NCBI GenBank assembly: GCA_944332555.1 | Contig: CALVKF010000013.1 | Span: forward strand, 1 to 32,670 | DNA length: 32,670 nt | Direction of reading: 5' to 3' | Source of the DNA: an uncultured Bacilli bacterium | Lineage (GTDB): Bacteria > Bacillota_I > Bacilli_A > RF39 > UBA660 | Shown: piece by piece, positions 15,682 to 23,967 of the stretch | Position numbering within the stretch: the stretch's first letter is position 1 | How the letters are laid out: every line of letters starts with the position of its first letter | Program-made: the position numbers and the translations under genes | Notes under the pieces: generated by a model | What the model saw: only the letters and a program-made list of their open reading frames with translations | Told to the model about the DNA's origin: nothing | The model's database searches: none

Positions 15682-16353
15682 ATGGATAAAATAAATAGAA
15701 TATTATGGGGATTAGTATTTATAGTACTAGGTATTATAATTGCTTTAAATGTCTTTAATATAATTGATTTTAATATATTTTTTAGAGGATGGTGGACCTT
15801 AATTATAATAGTTCCATGTTTTATAGGATTATTTGATAATACAAATGAATCTAAAATGGGTAATATTGTTGGTTTAGTAGTAGGGGTATTATTACTTCTT
15901 ATGTGTAATAATTTAATTAGATTTGATATTATAATTAAATTATTTATTCCAGCAATATTTGTAATAATTGGTCTTTATTTAATGCTTGGAAGTAGTATAA
16001 ATAGTAAAGTTAAAGAAAAGATTAATAGTACTAATAAAGATAATTTAGAAAGTATTGTAGCTACTTTTGCTGAAAAGAATGAAAAACCAAATAAATTTAA
16101 TGGAGCAAAAGTAGATGCGATATTTGGAAGTGTTTATTTAGATTTAAGTGATGCTAGTATTAAAAATGAATCAGTAATTGTTGCTAGTGCTATCTTTGGT
16201 GGTATTAATATAAAAGTACCTGAAGATGTTGAAGTTAAGATTAAATCAACTCCAATATTTGGAGGAGTAAGTAATAAAAGCAAAGGTAAAAATGAAAAAA
16301 AGATCATTTATATTGAAGCTTATGCCGTATTTGGGAGTGTAGATATAAAATGA
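15682..16353 (+). CDS. LiaF-like membrane protein (cell-wall stress response family)
   Basis: The start is ATG 15682, with GGAGG about six bases upstream; an earlier in-frame ATG at 15670 precedes that site. The 223-residue product has about four membrane segments in its first 110 residues (the LiaI/LiaF-like transmembrane region). A C-terminal short beta-strand repeat domain follows, with phrases VDAIFGSVYLDL, SAIFGGINIKVP, STPIFGGVSNK and AYAVFGSVDIK, typical of LiaF-like C-termini. LiaF proteins hold back a LiaRS-type two-component system until the envelope is stressed. No such kinase or regulator is in the window. The gene overlaps the next by four bases (ATGA), so the two are translated together. 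Confidence 0.8.
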   Translation: MDKINRILWGLVFIVLGIIIALNVFNIIDFNIFFRGWWTLIIIVPCFIGLFDNTNESKMGNIVGLVVGVLLLLMCNNLIRFDIIIKLFIPAIFVIIGLYLMLGSSINSKVKEKINSTNKDNLESIVATFAEKNEKPNKFNGAKVDAIFGSVYLDLSDASIKNESVIVASAIFGGINIKVPEDVEVKIKSTPIFGGVSNKSKGKNEKKIIYIEAYAVFGSVDIK

Positions 16354-17123
16354 GTGAAGGACAAAAATGGATTAAAATAGGAGCTATAGCTTTGGCAGTA
16401 TTTATTATTTTAATTATTATTAATGCTATATTACTTATTTTTGGTATTATCGGTGGATTTAATAGAGGTACTAAAGACTTTACTGAACGATATACTAATA
16501 TTAATAATATTGAAATTGATGTAAATGCATCAAGTATTAATATAGTTAAAGGAGATAGCTTTTTAGTTGAAGCTAAAGGTGTTTCTGATAATTTTAGAGT
16601 AATAGATAGAAGAAATACTTTAGAAATAGAAGAAGATTCATTTTGGTTTTTTAATAATAGTAGTGGAGAAATTACTATTTATGTACCAAGTGATTTAAAT
16701 GAACTTATAATTGATGGTGGTAGTGGTGAAATACTAATTGAAGATATCACCACAAATAAATTAGAACTTGATTTAGGTGTTGGTTTAATTAATATAAATA
16801 ATAGTACTTTTAATAATTCTGATATTGATGGTGGTGTTGGTGTTTTAAATGCCAATAATACAACATTTACTAATCTTTCTCTTGATTCTGGAGTAGGAGA
16901 AGTAAATATTAGTGGTAATATATATGGTAATGGTGAAATAGATGGCGGAATTGGGGAAATTAACCTTAATTTAACTAATGAATCTTTATATCGTTTTATT
17001 GTTGATAAAGGTCTTGGTGATATAAGTGTTAATGGCACTTCTATAAGTGGAACTTATGGTAATGGCGAGAATGTAATAGATATTGATAATGGTATTGGAG
17101 CAGTAAATATTACATTTGAATAA
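16350..17123 (+). CDS. Membrane-anchored DUF4097-family beta-helix (toast-rack-like) protein
   Basis: The 257-residue product has one membrane anchor (about 9-35) followed by a repetitive parallel-beta domain. It runs NINNIEIDVNASSINIVKGD, ELIIDGGSGEILIED, KLELDLGVGLININ, SDIDGGVGVLNAN, SLDSGVGEVNIS, GEIDGGIGEINLN and ends IDIDNGIGAVNI. Short strands with G-x-G-x-(I/L) turns are the DUF4097/adhesin pattern found beside Lia-type and PspC-type stress genes. The ATGA overlap with the LiaF-like gene makes a two-gene envelope module. A sensor or scaffold role on the outer face of the membrane is inference. Confidence 0.8.
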   Translation: MSEGQKWIKIGAIALAVFIILIIINAILLIFGIIGGFNRGTKDFTERYTNINNIEIDVNASSINIVKGDSFLVEAKGVSDNFRVIDRRNTLEIEEDSFWFFNNSSGEITIYVPSDLNELIIDGGSGEILIEDITTNKLELDLGVGLININNSTFNNSDIDGGVGVLNANNTTFTNLSLDSGVGEVNISGNIYGNGEIDGGIGEINLNLTNESLYRFIVDKGLGDISVNGTSISGTYGNGENVIDIDNGIGAVNITFE

Positions 17124-17129
17124 AAAATA

Positions 17130-17158
17130 TTGTAATTTATTAAAAAATTTAGTATATT
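17130..17158 (+). promoter_or_regulatory. Promoter for RNA-2
   Basis: TTGTAA at 17130-17135, a 17-base spacer and TATATT at 17153-17158 lie just after the DUF4097 gene and predict a start near 17165, a few bases before GTGTTACCC. No Spo0A-type box is seen here. Confidence 0.6.
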
Positions 17159-17164
17159 ATATAT

Positions 17165-17275
17165 GTAAGTGTTACCCATATTGGGAAACGCCTACCAGTT
17201 TATTGGTATGACGCTACTATTTGTTAGCGTCTTTATTATTGTCCTTACCAATTGGGAAACACTTTATTATTTATA
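17165..17275 (+). ncRNA. RNA-2: about 105-base structured transcript with three-way-junction layout
   Basis: A closing stem pairs GTGTTACCCA (17169-17178) with TGGGAAACAC (17253-17262, one A-A mismatch), extended by TTGG/CCAA. Inside are two adjacent hairpins: TACCA/TGGTA (17193-17197 with 17204-17208) and GACGCTA/TAGCGTC (17210-17216 with 17225-17231). It lies between convergent genes and has its own promoter, so it is not a leader of a known gene. Its ends match RNA-1 at 2096. It resembles none of the riboswitch consensus patterns I can recall. Confidence 0.5.
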
Positions 17276-17281
17276 ACAATT

Positions 17282-17659
17282 TTATTCTGGATTAGATTTA
17301 ATATTTTCTAATTCTTTTTTTATATCTTCAATAGCATTAAGTAAAAAATCAACTTCTCCTCTTTGAGTTTGATTACTTTTGCCATTTTCATTATCAGTAA
17401 ATGGTCCACCATTGCCACTTTTATGTTTCGCAGAATTAATATTTAAGTTGTTATTTTCTAATCTTGCTTCTAATAATTGTTGCTGTGCGGCATGAGTTAA
17501 AATATATTGTCCCACTAAAATTAACCAATTACCAATAGCATTTTGTTCATTAGCATTATAATTACCAATACAAGAAAAACCAACGGTTACTGCTAGCATA
17601 GAAAATAAGTGTGGATCAGCACTCGGAGGAAAATTAGTATTGTGGTAATTATAATGCAT
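17282..17659 (-). CDS. Small conserved hypothetical protein, 125 aa
   Basis: The start is ATG at 17659 after a GGGTGATC ribosome site. Residues 1-70 are hydrophobic and conserved-looking, with HLFSMLAVTVGFSCIG, then NANEQNAIGNWLILVGQYILTHAAQQQLLEAR. The second half is a polar linker and a C-terminal coiled-coil-like helix (EVDFLLNAIEDIKKELENIK). I recall similar short proteins with a 'NEQNALGNWLMLVGQ' core in gut Bacilli, but know no function. There may be one amphipathic or membrane helix near residues 18-32. It is convergent with the LiaF-like/DUF4097 pair, with RNA-2 between them. Confidence 0.75.
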   Translation of the reverse strand: MHYNYHNTNFPPSADPHLFSMLAVTVGFSCIGNYNANEQNAIGNWLILVGQYILTHAAQQQLLEARLENNNLNINSAKHKSGNGGPFTDNENGKSNQTQRGEVDFLLNAIEDIKKELENIKSNPE

Positions 17660-17703
17660 ATGATCACCCTTAATATAAGTATACTATTTTTTTCCAAAAA
17701 AAC

Positions 17704-17732
17704 TTTACAAACTCCAAAATTTATGATATTAT
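17704..17732 (+). promoter_or_regulatory. Promoter for the SleB-like hydrolase gene
   Basis: TTTACA at 17704-17709, a 17-base spacer and TATTAT at 17727-17732 precede the AGGAAAGGGA ribosome site. Confidence 0.5.
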
Positions 17733-17764
17733 AATCTCTTTTCTTGAAAGGAAAGGGATTATTT

Positions 17765-18583
17765 ATGAATGAAAATTTAAAAGTTTATTTACTTTCGGCA
17801 ATATTAGTTTTGTCGGGAATCACTCTTAAAAGATTAGAAAGTGCTGGTGTTTTTAATATTAAAAATATCGTAAAATATAATGCAGAAGAAGTGGTAGAAG
17901 ATGAAATTCGCAACAATTCTAGAGGAGATCTCTTTAGTATTAATGCTGCAGCAAATTATGAAGAGAATTTAGTAATACCTATAATTACACCAACTCCAAC
18001 ACCAATGCCAACACCGACACCAACTCCAACCTCATTAACACTAGATATGTTACCAATTGAAGAAATTTATGAGTTTGATTCCAGTATAATTGATTATTAT
18101 TATGAAAATTATGGTTATGATCAAGCTATAGAATATATAATGAATAAATATGGTTGGACATATGATGAATTTAAAACTATTTGTGCCATAGTTATTTGTG
18201 AAGCAAGTAGTGATTATATTGATGGATATTGGGTAATTAATACTATTTATAATCGAACTATCGCCAAAAACTGGGTAGCATCACATGGAACAGATATGTA
18301 TGATCAAGCTATTGCTCCTGGCCAATTCGTCGTTTATTTAGGTTCGCATTATCGTTCAGTTATTAACAATTTTGAATCTCAAATGAATGATGTAGCATTC
18401 CGTGGAATGATTGATTTTTTAATAACTGGGGAATCAGTACATGATTATTTAAGCTTTAAAGCTAATGGTTATCAAGGACTAACTAATTATGAATTAAGTT
18501 GTCCAAATGGTAATAAATACCATAATATATTAACTCCTGAAAATAGAGTAGATTTAGTTGAAGAAACATCAATGTCCAGGTAA
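17765..18583 (+). CDS. SleB/CwlJ-like cell-wall hydrolase with Pro-Thr linker, exported
   Basis: The start is ATG 17765; a TTG at 17744 lies ahead of the strong AGGAAAGGG ribosome site and is rejected. The 272-residue product has an N-terminal membrane segment (about 6-22), a short acidic stretch and a linker of about nine Pro-Thr pairs near residues 80-95. The C-terminal domain has the Hydrolase_2 (SleB/CwlJ) pattern: ICAIVICEASSDY (the Glu of GEA/CEA is the likely catalytic residue), GYWVINTIYNR and APGQFVVY. SleB-type enzymes open spore cortex peptidoglycan during germination, and non-spore relatives act on the vegetative wall. With spoIVA nearby a spore role is possible but not shown. Confidence 0.75.
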   Translation: MNENLKVYLLSAILVLSGITLKRLESAGVFNIKNIVKYNAEEVVEDEIRNNSRGDLFSINAAANYEENLVIPIITPTPTPMPTPTPTPTSLTLDMLPIEEIYEFDSSIIDYYYENYGYDQAIEYIMNKYGWTYDEFKTICAIVICEASSDYIDGYWVINTIYNRTIAKNWVASHGTDMYDQAIAPGQFVVYLGSHYRSVINNFESQMNDVAFRGMIDFLITGESVHDYLSFKANGYQGLTNYELSCPNGNKYHNILTPENRVDLVEETSMSR

Positions 18584-18622
18584 ATAATGTATATTTAACT
18601 TAATTTTGTTAATAATAACCAT

Positions 18623-19972
18623 ATGAAAACATTATGGCAAAATATAAATATGCATAAATTTAAAACTCTAGATAAGGATATGAGTTGTGATATCCTTATC
18701 ATTGGTGGAGGTATTACAGGTCTAAATACTTTATATGCTCTAAAAGATAAAGATGTAATATTAGTTGAAAAAAATACTATAGGTAGTGGTATAACTGCTA
18801 GAAGTAGTGCTAAAATAACTTTTTTGCAAGAAAATATTTATTCTAAAATAAATGATATCAATAAAGCTCAAAAATATTATGAATGCAATAAATTAGCAAT
18901 TAATACTTTAGTTCATATAATAAATAAAGAAAATATTAATTGTGATTTAGAAAAAGTAAAATCTTATTTATATACAACTAATATAAATAATATAAAAAAA
19001 GTAAAAAAAGAAAAAGAAATATTAGAATTATTTGGTGAATCACCAAATAATTCTAATATTTTACCCAATAATATGTTAGTAAATTATGCTTTTAGTGTTG
19101 ATAACACTTATGTTTTTCATCCTCTTAAATACATTAATAATTTAGCTTATAAATTAAAAGAAAAAATATATGAACATACTAACATAATAAATATAAAAGA
19201 AGAAAATGAATTATATTATTGTTATACTAACAATTTTATAATTAAAGCTAAAACCGTAATTTTAGCATGTTTTTATCCTTACTTTTTATTTCCATTTTTA
19301 ATGCCTCTAAAGGGTAATTTAGAAAAATCATATATTACTATAAAAAAGGATAAAAACAAATACTTTAGTGCTATAAATATAGATAATGAATTATTATCTA
19401 TTAGATATAATAAAGATAATTTAATTACTGTAACTAATTCCCATAATATCTGTTTTAACAAAGAAATTCATGATTACTCATGGAGTAATCATGATATTAT
19501 AACTCCGGATTATCTGCCTTACATTGGCTTTATAAAAAACAATTTAATTATTGCCACCGGCTATAACACTTGGGGAATGACTAACAGTATAACTGCTAGT
19601 TTAATAATTAAAGATATAATAAATAATAAAGAAAATAAATATATTGATTTATTTGATCCTCAAAGAAGTAAAAGTATTTTAAAATATAGTTATAATATAT
19701 TTAGTAGTATGTATAGTCTAATATATAATAAAGTTTATAAAAATAAAAAATATTATAATAATAATCCTATATTTATTAAAGATAAAGCCATATATGTTGA
19801 TAATTTAGGTAATAAACACATAGTTTATAATAAATGTCCTCATATGAAATGTACATTATTATTTAATGAATCAGAACAAACTTGGGATTGTCCTTGTCAT
19901 GGTTCAAGATTTAATTTAGATGGTAAAGTAATAATTGGTCCAGCTAATTATGATATAAGCACAAAAAAATAG
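18623..19972 (+). CDS. FAD-dependent oxidoreductase with C-terminal Rieske [2Fe-2S] domain
   Basis: The 449-residue product has the dinucleotide site CDILIIGGGITGLNTLYAL at residues 22-40 and a DAO-family body with TARSSAKITFLQE. The C-terminal Rieske motif is KCPHMKCTLLF (C-x-H) and CPCHGSRF (C-x-x-H), ending FNLDGKVIIGPA. This layout matches YhfW-type proteins of Bacillota, whose substrate is unknown. The start ATG at 18623 has no clear ribosome site. The reading frame is unusually rich in Asn, Lys and Ile, even for this genome. It is convergent with the hydrolase gene ending at 19976, with only three bases between the stops. Confidence 0.88.
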   Translation: MKTLWQNINMHKFKTLDKDMSCDILIIGGGITGLNTLYALKDKDVILVEKNTIGSGITARSSAKITFLQENIYSKINDINKAQKYYECNKLAINTLVHIINKENINCDLEKVKSYLYTTNINNIKKVKKEKEILELFGESPNNSNILPNNMLVNYAFSVDNTYVFHPLKYINNLAYKLKEKIYEHTNIINIKEENELYYCYTNNFIIKAKTVILACFYPYFLFPFLMPLKGNLEKSYITIKKDKNKYFSAINIDNELLSIRYNKDNLITVTNSHNICFNKEIHDYSWSNHDIITPDYLPYIGFIKNNLIIATGYNTWGMTNSITASLIIKDIINNKENKYIDLFDPQRSKSILKYSYNIFSSMYSLIYNKVYKNKKYYNNNPIFIKDKAIYVDNLGNKHIVYNKCPHMKCTLLFNESEQTWDCPCHGSRFNLDGKVIIGPANYDISTKK

Positions 19973-20013
19973 CATTTAGTTAAGTTCTCTAACTAAATGC
20001 ATTTCTTTTTCTT
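19972..20013 (+). terminator. Terminator of the FAD/Rieske gene, lying inside the end of the next gene
   Basis: GCATTTAGTTA (19972-19982) pairs with TAACTAAATGC (19990-20000), followed by ATTTCTTTTT. It uses coding sequence of the convergent minus-strand gene. Confidence 0.65.
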
Positions 20014-21457
20014 GCGGAAAAATCTTTTCTAGTAACTGATATTGTAATGCTAAATCTAAAGCTAGTTTAACCAATACTTCTTTTTCTTTAGTATAATCAG
20101 CACTAATTATATTTTCTGTTCCATCAGGCATAATAAATGTTTTTTTGTTATGTTCATCAACAATAATTTTATCTCGCCATTTAGGATGAATTTGATATAT
20201 ACGATTGTGTAATCTATTAGCTCCAATAAATAAAGATAATTCATTTACAGGATCAACTACCAATGTCGTGCCGGCAAAACCTGGTGACATAAAAGCTTTA
20301 CCAGAAAGTGGGGCATACACTGATAAGTATTTTGAATCTATTTGTTTTAAATAAACTAAAGAGCCAAATAGAAAATCTTCTTTTTGGAAAGTATTGATAT
20401 CATCATCTTCATAATCTTGAAAAGCTGTTGCAGTATCACTCATTGAAAAAACAGCTTCCTTACTAACAATTTCTCCCTTAATCAAACTATTAGCGAATTT
20501 AATCATATCATCTTTCGTTGAAAAAAATCCTGCATGTCCTGGAGCTATTCCTACATCATGGCCCATAGCTTTAGCTTTAGCATCATGAACTGTCCCTGGA
20601 ATATTATCATATCTTGTAAAAACACTCCCATCTTCATTTACCACACTAGAATAATTTTCATTAGCAACCCGATATAATTTTTCTTGTGGCACATTTAAAT
20701 ATGTATCACTCATACCAGCTTTACTAAATATTTCACTATTTACAAATTCCACAAATGATACTCCACTAACTCTTTCTACCACATATCTTAAAATCATTGC
20801 TCCAATATCTGTATAAGAAAAACTAGTATAAAGATTTCTTTTATGAGTACTAAATAATATTTCTTCAGCTTCTTCTTTATTTTTAGCACTATCAATTCTT
20901 ACATCAGTCCCAATATTTGTTCTAAATTTTAATAAATCATATATTGTTACATTACCTAAATTTTTAAATTCTGGTACATATTTTCTAACAGGATCAAATA
21001 AATCAACATATCCCAATTCTGCAATTTTAAGTACAGCAACTGCTGTAAATAATTTAGATGTTGATGCCAAATCAAATATAGTATCTTGTTCAATATCTAA
21101 TTCATTAGCTACAAGTATCCCATTTTCCATAACATATTCTTGTCTTTTCCCACATAAAATAGTATCTCTGGTATTATATGTTCCAAAATCAAGTATTAAC
21201 CCCGGAGTAATCTTCGTCAAATTAACAAAATTATTTATTAATTCTTTTAATCCACTTCTTTCATAAAGTAACAATCTTAAATTAGTTATACTTGCCCCCG
21301 GATTCTCTTTTATAACATTTAATACCGGTTTTAATAAATATTCATAGTCTTTTCTAGTATACAATTCTTCTAATCTCGGAGCAGTTGTTTTACTTTCATT
21401 TTTAAGTAAATTTTCTATGTATTTAATATAAACATGATGTGCTTTTCCAGCTGTCAA
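19976..21457 (-). CDS. Beta-lactamase-fold serine hydrolase (class C/penicillin-binding-protein family)
   Basis: The start is TTG at 21457, with AAGGTG six bases upstream; a GTG nine bases earlier is within that site. The 493-residue product has an N-terminal helical region of about 100 residues. A PF00144 domain follows, with the SxxK box in DLASTSKLFTAVAV (nucleophile Ser), a YTD triad in FSYTDIGAMIL in place of YxN, and a late PGFAGTTLVVDP segment where HxG/KTG usually lies. There is no evident signal peptide, which suggests a cytoplasmic esterase or peptidase rather than a true beta-lactamase. The substrate is unknown. It is divergent from the XRE regulator at 21599. Confidence 0.85.
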   Translation of the reverse strand: MTAGKAHHVYIKYIENLLKNESKTTAPRLEELYTRKDYEYLLKPVLNVIKENPGASITNLRLLLYERSGLKELINNFVNLTKITPGLILDFGTYNTRDTILCGKRQEYVMENGILVANELDIEQDTIFDLASTSKLFTAVAVLKIAELGYVDLFDPVRKYVPEFKNLGNVTIYDLLKFRTNIGTDVRIDSAKNKEEAEEILFSTHKRNLYTSFSYTDIGAMILRYVVERVSGVSFVEFVNSEIFSKAGMSDTYLNVPQEKLYRVANENYSSVVNEDGSVFTRYDNIPGTVHDAKAKAMGHDVGIAPGHAGFFSTKDDMIKFANSLIKGEIVSKEAVFSMSDTATAFQDYEDDDINTFQKEDFLFGSLVYLKQIDSKYLSVYAPLSGKAFMSPGFAGTTLVVDPVNELSLFIGANRLHNRIYQIHPKWRDKIIVDEHNKKTFIMPDGTENIISADYTKEKEVLVKLALDLALQYQLLEKIFPQEKEMHLVRELN

Positions 21458-21554
21458 AATAATCACCTTTTTCTTTAATATACTTTATTATTATAGAACA
21501 ACAAAAATACCTTGTCAATCAAAAATAAATTTGGTAAATTTTGGAAAAAAATAA

Positions 21555-21583
21555 TTCACAAATATAATTTTTTATGATAAAAT
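21555..21583 (+). promoter_or_regulatory. Promoter for the XRE regulator gene
   Basis: TTCACA at 21555-21560, a 17-base spacer and TAAAAT at 21578-21583 precede the AAGGTG ribosome site and ATG at 21599. Confidence 0.55.
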
Positions 21584-21598
21584 GTTTAAGGTGAAAAT

Positions 21599-22861
21599 AT
21601 GGAAGGAAAAAATCAGACAAATATGAAGTCTAAAATTAAAGTAAATTTAGAAGAAAAAGATGTCAATTCATTTGCTTATCAAATTAGTAAAATAAGAAAA
21701 GATAAAAATTTAACTCAAAAACAATTAGCGGAAAAGCTAGGTGTATCTGATAGAACTATATCTAAATGGGAAAAGGGTGATTCAACACCAGATGGTATAA
21801 GTATTTATAAAATTTGTAATGAATTAGGCATATCTCCTAATGCTATAGTTTTACAAAAGAAAACACCTTTAGATTACATAAGATATACCCTAAAATGTAT
21901 AAGCAAATTCTTAAAATTTATTGGTCATAATATTTTAATCATTATAGCAGTTATTGTATTCATATTATTGTTTTTATTTTTCATCAATAACTACAAAGCA
22001 GTTACTATTTATAAACTAAATTATAATAGCAGTGATAACATTACAGTTGAACGTGGTTATTTTATAAAGAGTAAAGTTAGAAGTTTATTATTAATTGATA
22101 ATATTTCAATTAACAAAATAGATTATGAAATAGATACTATTAATTTAGAATTATATACAATGGCAATTGGAGAAAAGGTGCTTATATATGAATCCAACAC
22201 TCTTGATGATATTGTTATTGATGAATTAAATGATTATCCAACAGTTTTAAAATCTGATATTATCAATTCAATGAAAAATAATCTTCATTTAGAAATAAAT
22301 GTAACTGATACCTTCGGTGAAACCCACCATTATAAAGCATTAATATTTTTAAAAGAATATTTTAGTAATGATAAAATAGCTTACCAAAATTACCCATCAG
22401 AATTAACCCAAACATCTCTACCAACATATAGCAACAAAATAATCACTGATCTAGATTATAATAATGAAACAATAGAATCTTTTGATTATAGTGAAAGTGA
22501 TAACCTAAATAATGAAATAGATATTGAAGATAAATTATCCAATATTGGTTATACTTATAATCCAGAAACCAATACTTACAATAAAACTGATGGTATAAAG
22601 AATATTGAATATAATTTAAATTATGAAACGTTATTAGTTAAATCTGAATTAGATGGATTTGATTCAATAACCTATTATTATATTTCTAAAGATAGGATTA
22701 ATTTTAAGATGAATAATAATATGGAAATTATAATTCAATTTAAATATTTAGTTGATGAAAATGAAATTATTTGTTCTATCGGTGATTGTGATAATTATAC
22801 TTCTGAAATCGATTATATTTTAAATGAATATCAAGAAATCTTAACAACTCTACAATCGTAG
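21599..22861 (+). CDS. Membrane-anchored XRE-family transcriptional regulator
   Basis: The 420-residue product has an N-terminal helix-turn-helix of the Cro/XRE type (about 24-80: ISKIRKDKNLTQKQLAEKLG, then SDRTISKWEKGDSTPD). A basic region and one strong membrane segment (about 112-132) follow, and then a roughly 280-residue extracytoplasmic domain rich in Asn, Asp, Ile and Tyr that I do not recognise. This layout suggests a one-component sensor whose outer domain detects a signal and whose HTH acts at the membrane. It is divergent from the serine hydrolase gene and upstream of a secreted protein; either could be a target. It ends inside a hairpin terminator. Confidence 0.85.
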   Translation: MEGKNQTNMKSKIKVNLEEKDVNSFAYQISKIRKDKNLTQKQLAEKLGVSDRTISKWEKGDSTPDGISIYKICNELGISPNAIVLQKKTPLDYIRYTLKCISKFLKFIGHNILIIIAVIVFILLFLFFINNYKAVTIYKLNYNSSDNITVERGYFIKSKVRSLLLIDNISINKIDYEIDTINLELYTMAIGEKVLIYESNTLDDIVIDELNDYPTVLKSDIINSMKNNLHLEINVTDTFGETHHYKALIFLKEYFSNDKIAYQNYPSELTQTSLPTYSNKIITDLDYNNETIESFDYSESDNLNNEIDIEDKLSNIGYTYNPETNTYNKTDGIKNIEYNLNYETLLVKSELDGFDSITYYYISKDRINFKMNNNMEIIIQFKYLVDENEIICSIGDCDNYTSEIDYILNEYQEILTTLQS

Positions 22862-22868
22862 AGTTGTT
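22843..22868 (+). terminator. Hairpin at the end of the XRE gene
   Basis: AACAACTCTAC (22843-22853) pairs perfectly with GTAGAGTTGTT (22858-22868). The stem contains the TAG stop; the T-run after it is weak. Confidence 0.55.
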
Positions 22869-22957
22869 ATTCTACTCATTTTCTATTGCACTTTTCAGTC
22901 CTATTTTGTTATGATGGAAAAGGATTGGAAAGGAGGTCGAAATTTTTTAAGAAAGAA

Positions 22958-23770
22958 TTGAAATTTAATATTATAAAAGTTGGATATGCTTTTATAATAT
23001 TATGTGCTTTGTGTTTTGTAAGTAGTGTTAAAGCAGAAACAACAGAAGAAGATTACAACAAATTAAGAAGCATATTTTCGGATGCTCGTATATCCTTTAT
23101 GACTGAAGAAGAAAAGGCAATATACACCGATAATGATCTTACAACAGAAGAAAAGCTTTATAAAGTAACTCAAACAACCAATGGAACATACACCTATGAA
23201 GAGTTAGACTTAAGTTTAGAAGATGATATACGGGAAAATGCCGCAATTAGTACTTATGATTCTAGTTATCAAACATCATATAAGAAAATAACATTCATTG
23301 ATGTTGATTTGGATACATATCATCAGCTTACAGTGTATACTCAATGGCTAATTAACCCGGTGACTCAATCTTTTGATGTTACAGCAATGCGTATCGCCGA
23401 TGGTTATGTCGTTGATGGTACCCAAGATGGTACACAAGTATATAAGAAAGATGGTTCATACAACATGGTAAGTTATTCACCAAACGGAACAAACATTAGA
23501 AAAGCGGACAACGGTTTTGGAATATCAATGAATTTAGTCAACGGCGGAACCGAATTTGAAACCGATATAAGTGCTAATGTAGTAGCTACATCAGAATATG
23601 CTATGGCTTATGGAACTTATCAACATGCAGTTACAGATGTTTCACTAGATGAATCACAAAGTTATTTTATATCCCATAATGGTTTTGGCGGAGTTCTTAA
23701 TTTTGCAACTGGAGTTCAAAACAAATATGATGGAATGAATGGCATATCTATATCTTTAAGTTATTCTTAA
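22958..23770 (+). CDS. Secreted protein of unknown function with signal peptide
   Basis: From TTG 22958 the 270-residue product starts with a textbook signal peptide (MKFNIIKVGYAF, a hydrophobic core, then SSVKA before ETTEEDY). A helical acidic region and a beta-rich C-terminal half (NGFGISMNLVNGG, SHNGFGGVLNFATG, GISISLSYS) follow. I do not recognise the family. The start is unclear: a perfect AGGAGG lies at 22931-22936 but no start codon stands at proper distance in frame. Two upstream TTGs (22886, 22925) are in frame but badly placed. A T6 run at 22943-22948 follows the AGGAGG, so a frame change or a decayed start codon there is possible. Confidence 0.65.
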   Translation: MKFNIIKVGYAFIILCALCFVSSVKAETTEEDYNKLRSIFSDARISFMTEEEKAIYTDNDLTTEEKLYKVTQTTNGTYTYEELDLSLEDDIRENAAISTYDSSYQTSYKKITFIDVDLDTYHQLTVYTQWLINPVTQSFDVTAMRIADGYVVDGTQDGTQVYKKDGSYNMVSYSPNGTNIRKADNGFGISMNLVNGGTEFETDISANVVATSEYAMAYGTYQHAVTDVSLDESQSYFISHNGFGGVLNFATGVQNKYDGMNGISISLSYS

Positions 23771-23909
23771 TAACTCTTCTTACAGTAACTATAATATAAT
23801 TAATATATAAGGATAATTTTAAGCTATAATGTTTCACAAAGGGTTGTATCAACTTTATAACAATAATCTAAATAAACTTATCCTGCAATCCTATTTTAGA
23901 AATATATTG

Positions 23910-23938
23910 TCATAAAGTTTGAACCAATAACATACCAT
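23910..23938 (+). promoter_or_regulatory. Sigma-E-type promoter of spoIVA
   Basis: TCATAAA at 23910-23916 and CATACCAT at 23931-23938, 14 bases apart, match the mother-cell sigma-E consensus (about KMATATT and CATACAnT) in five of seven and all but one of the fixed positions. spoIVA is a classic sigma-E gene. The predicted start is near 23945, ahead of the ATG at 23968. Confidence 0.65.
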
Positions 23939-23967
23939 TAACTAGATAAACGAAAGATGGGTGTGTT

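Noticed and set aside
19976-21457. True secreted class C beta-lactamase
   Set aside because: There is no signal peptide, an extra 100-residue N-terminal region is present, and YTD replaces YxN with no clear KTG box.
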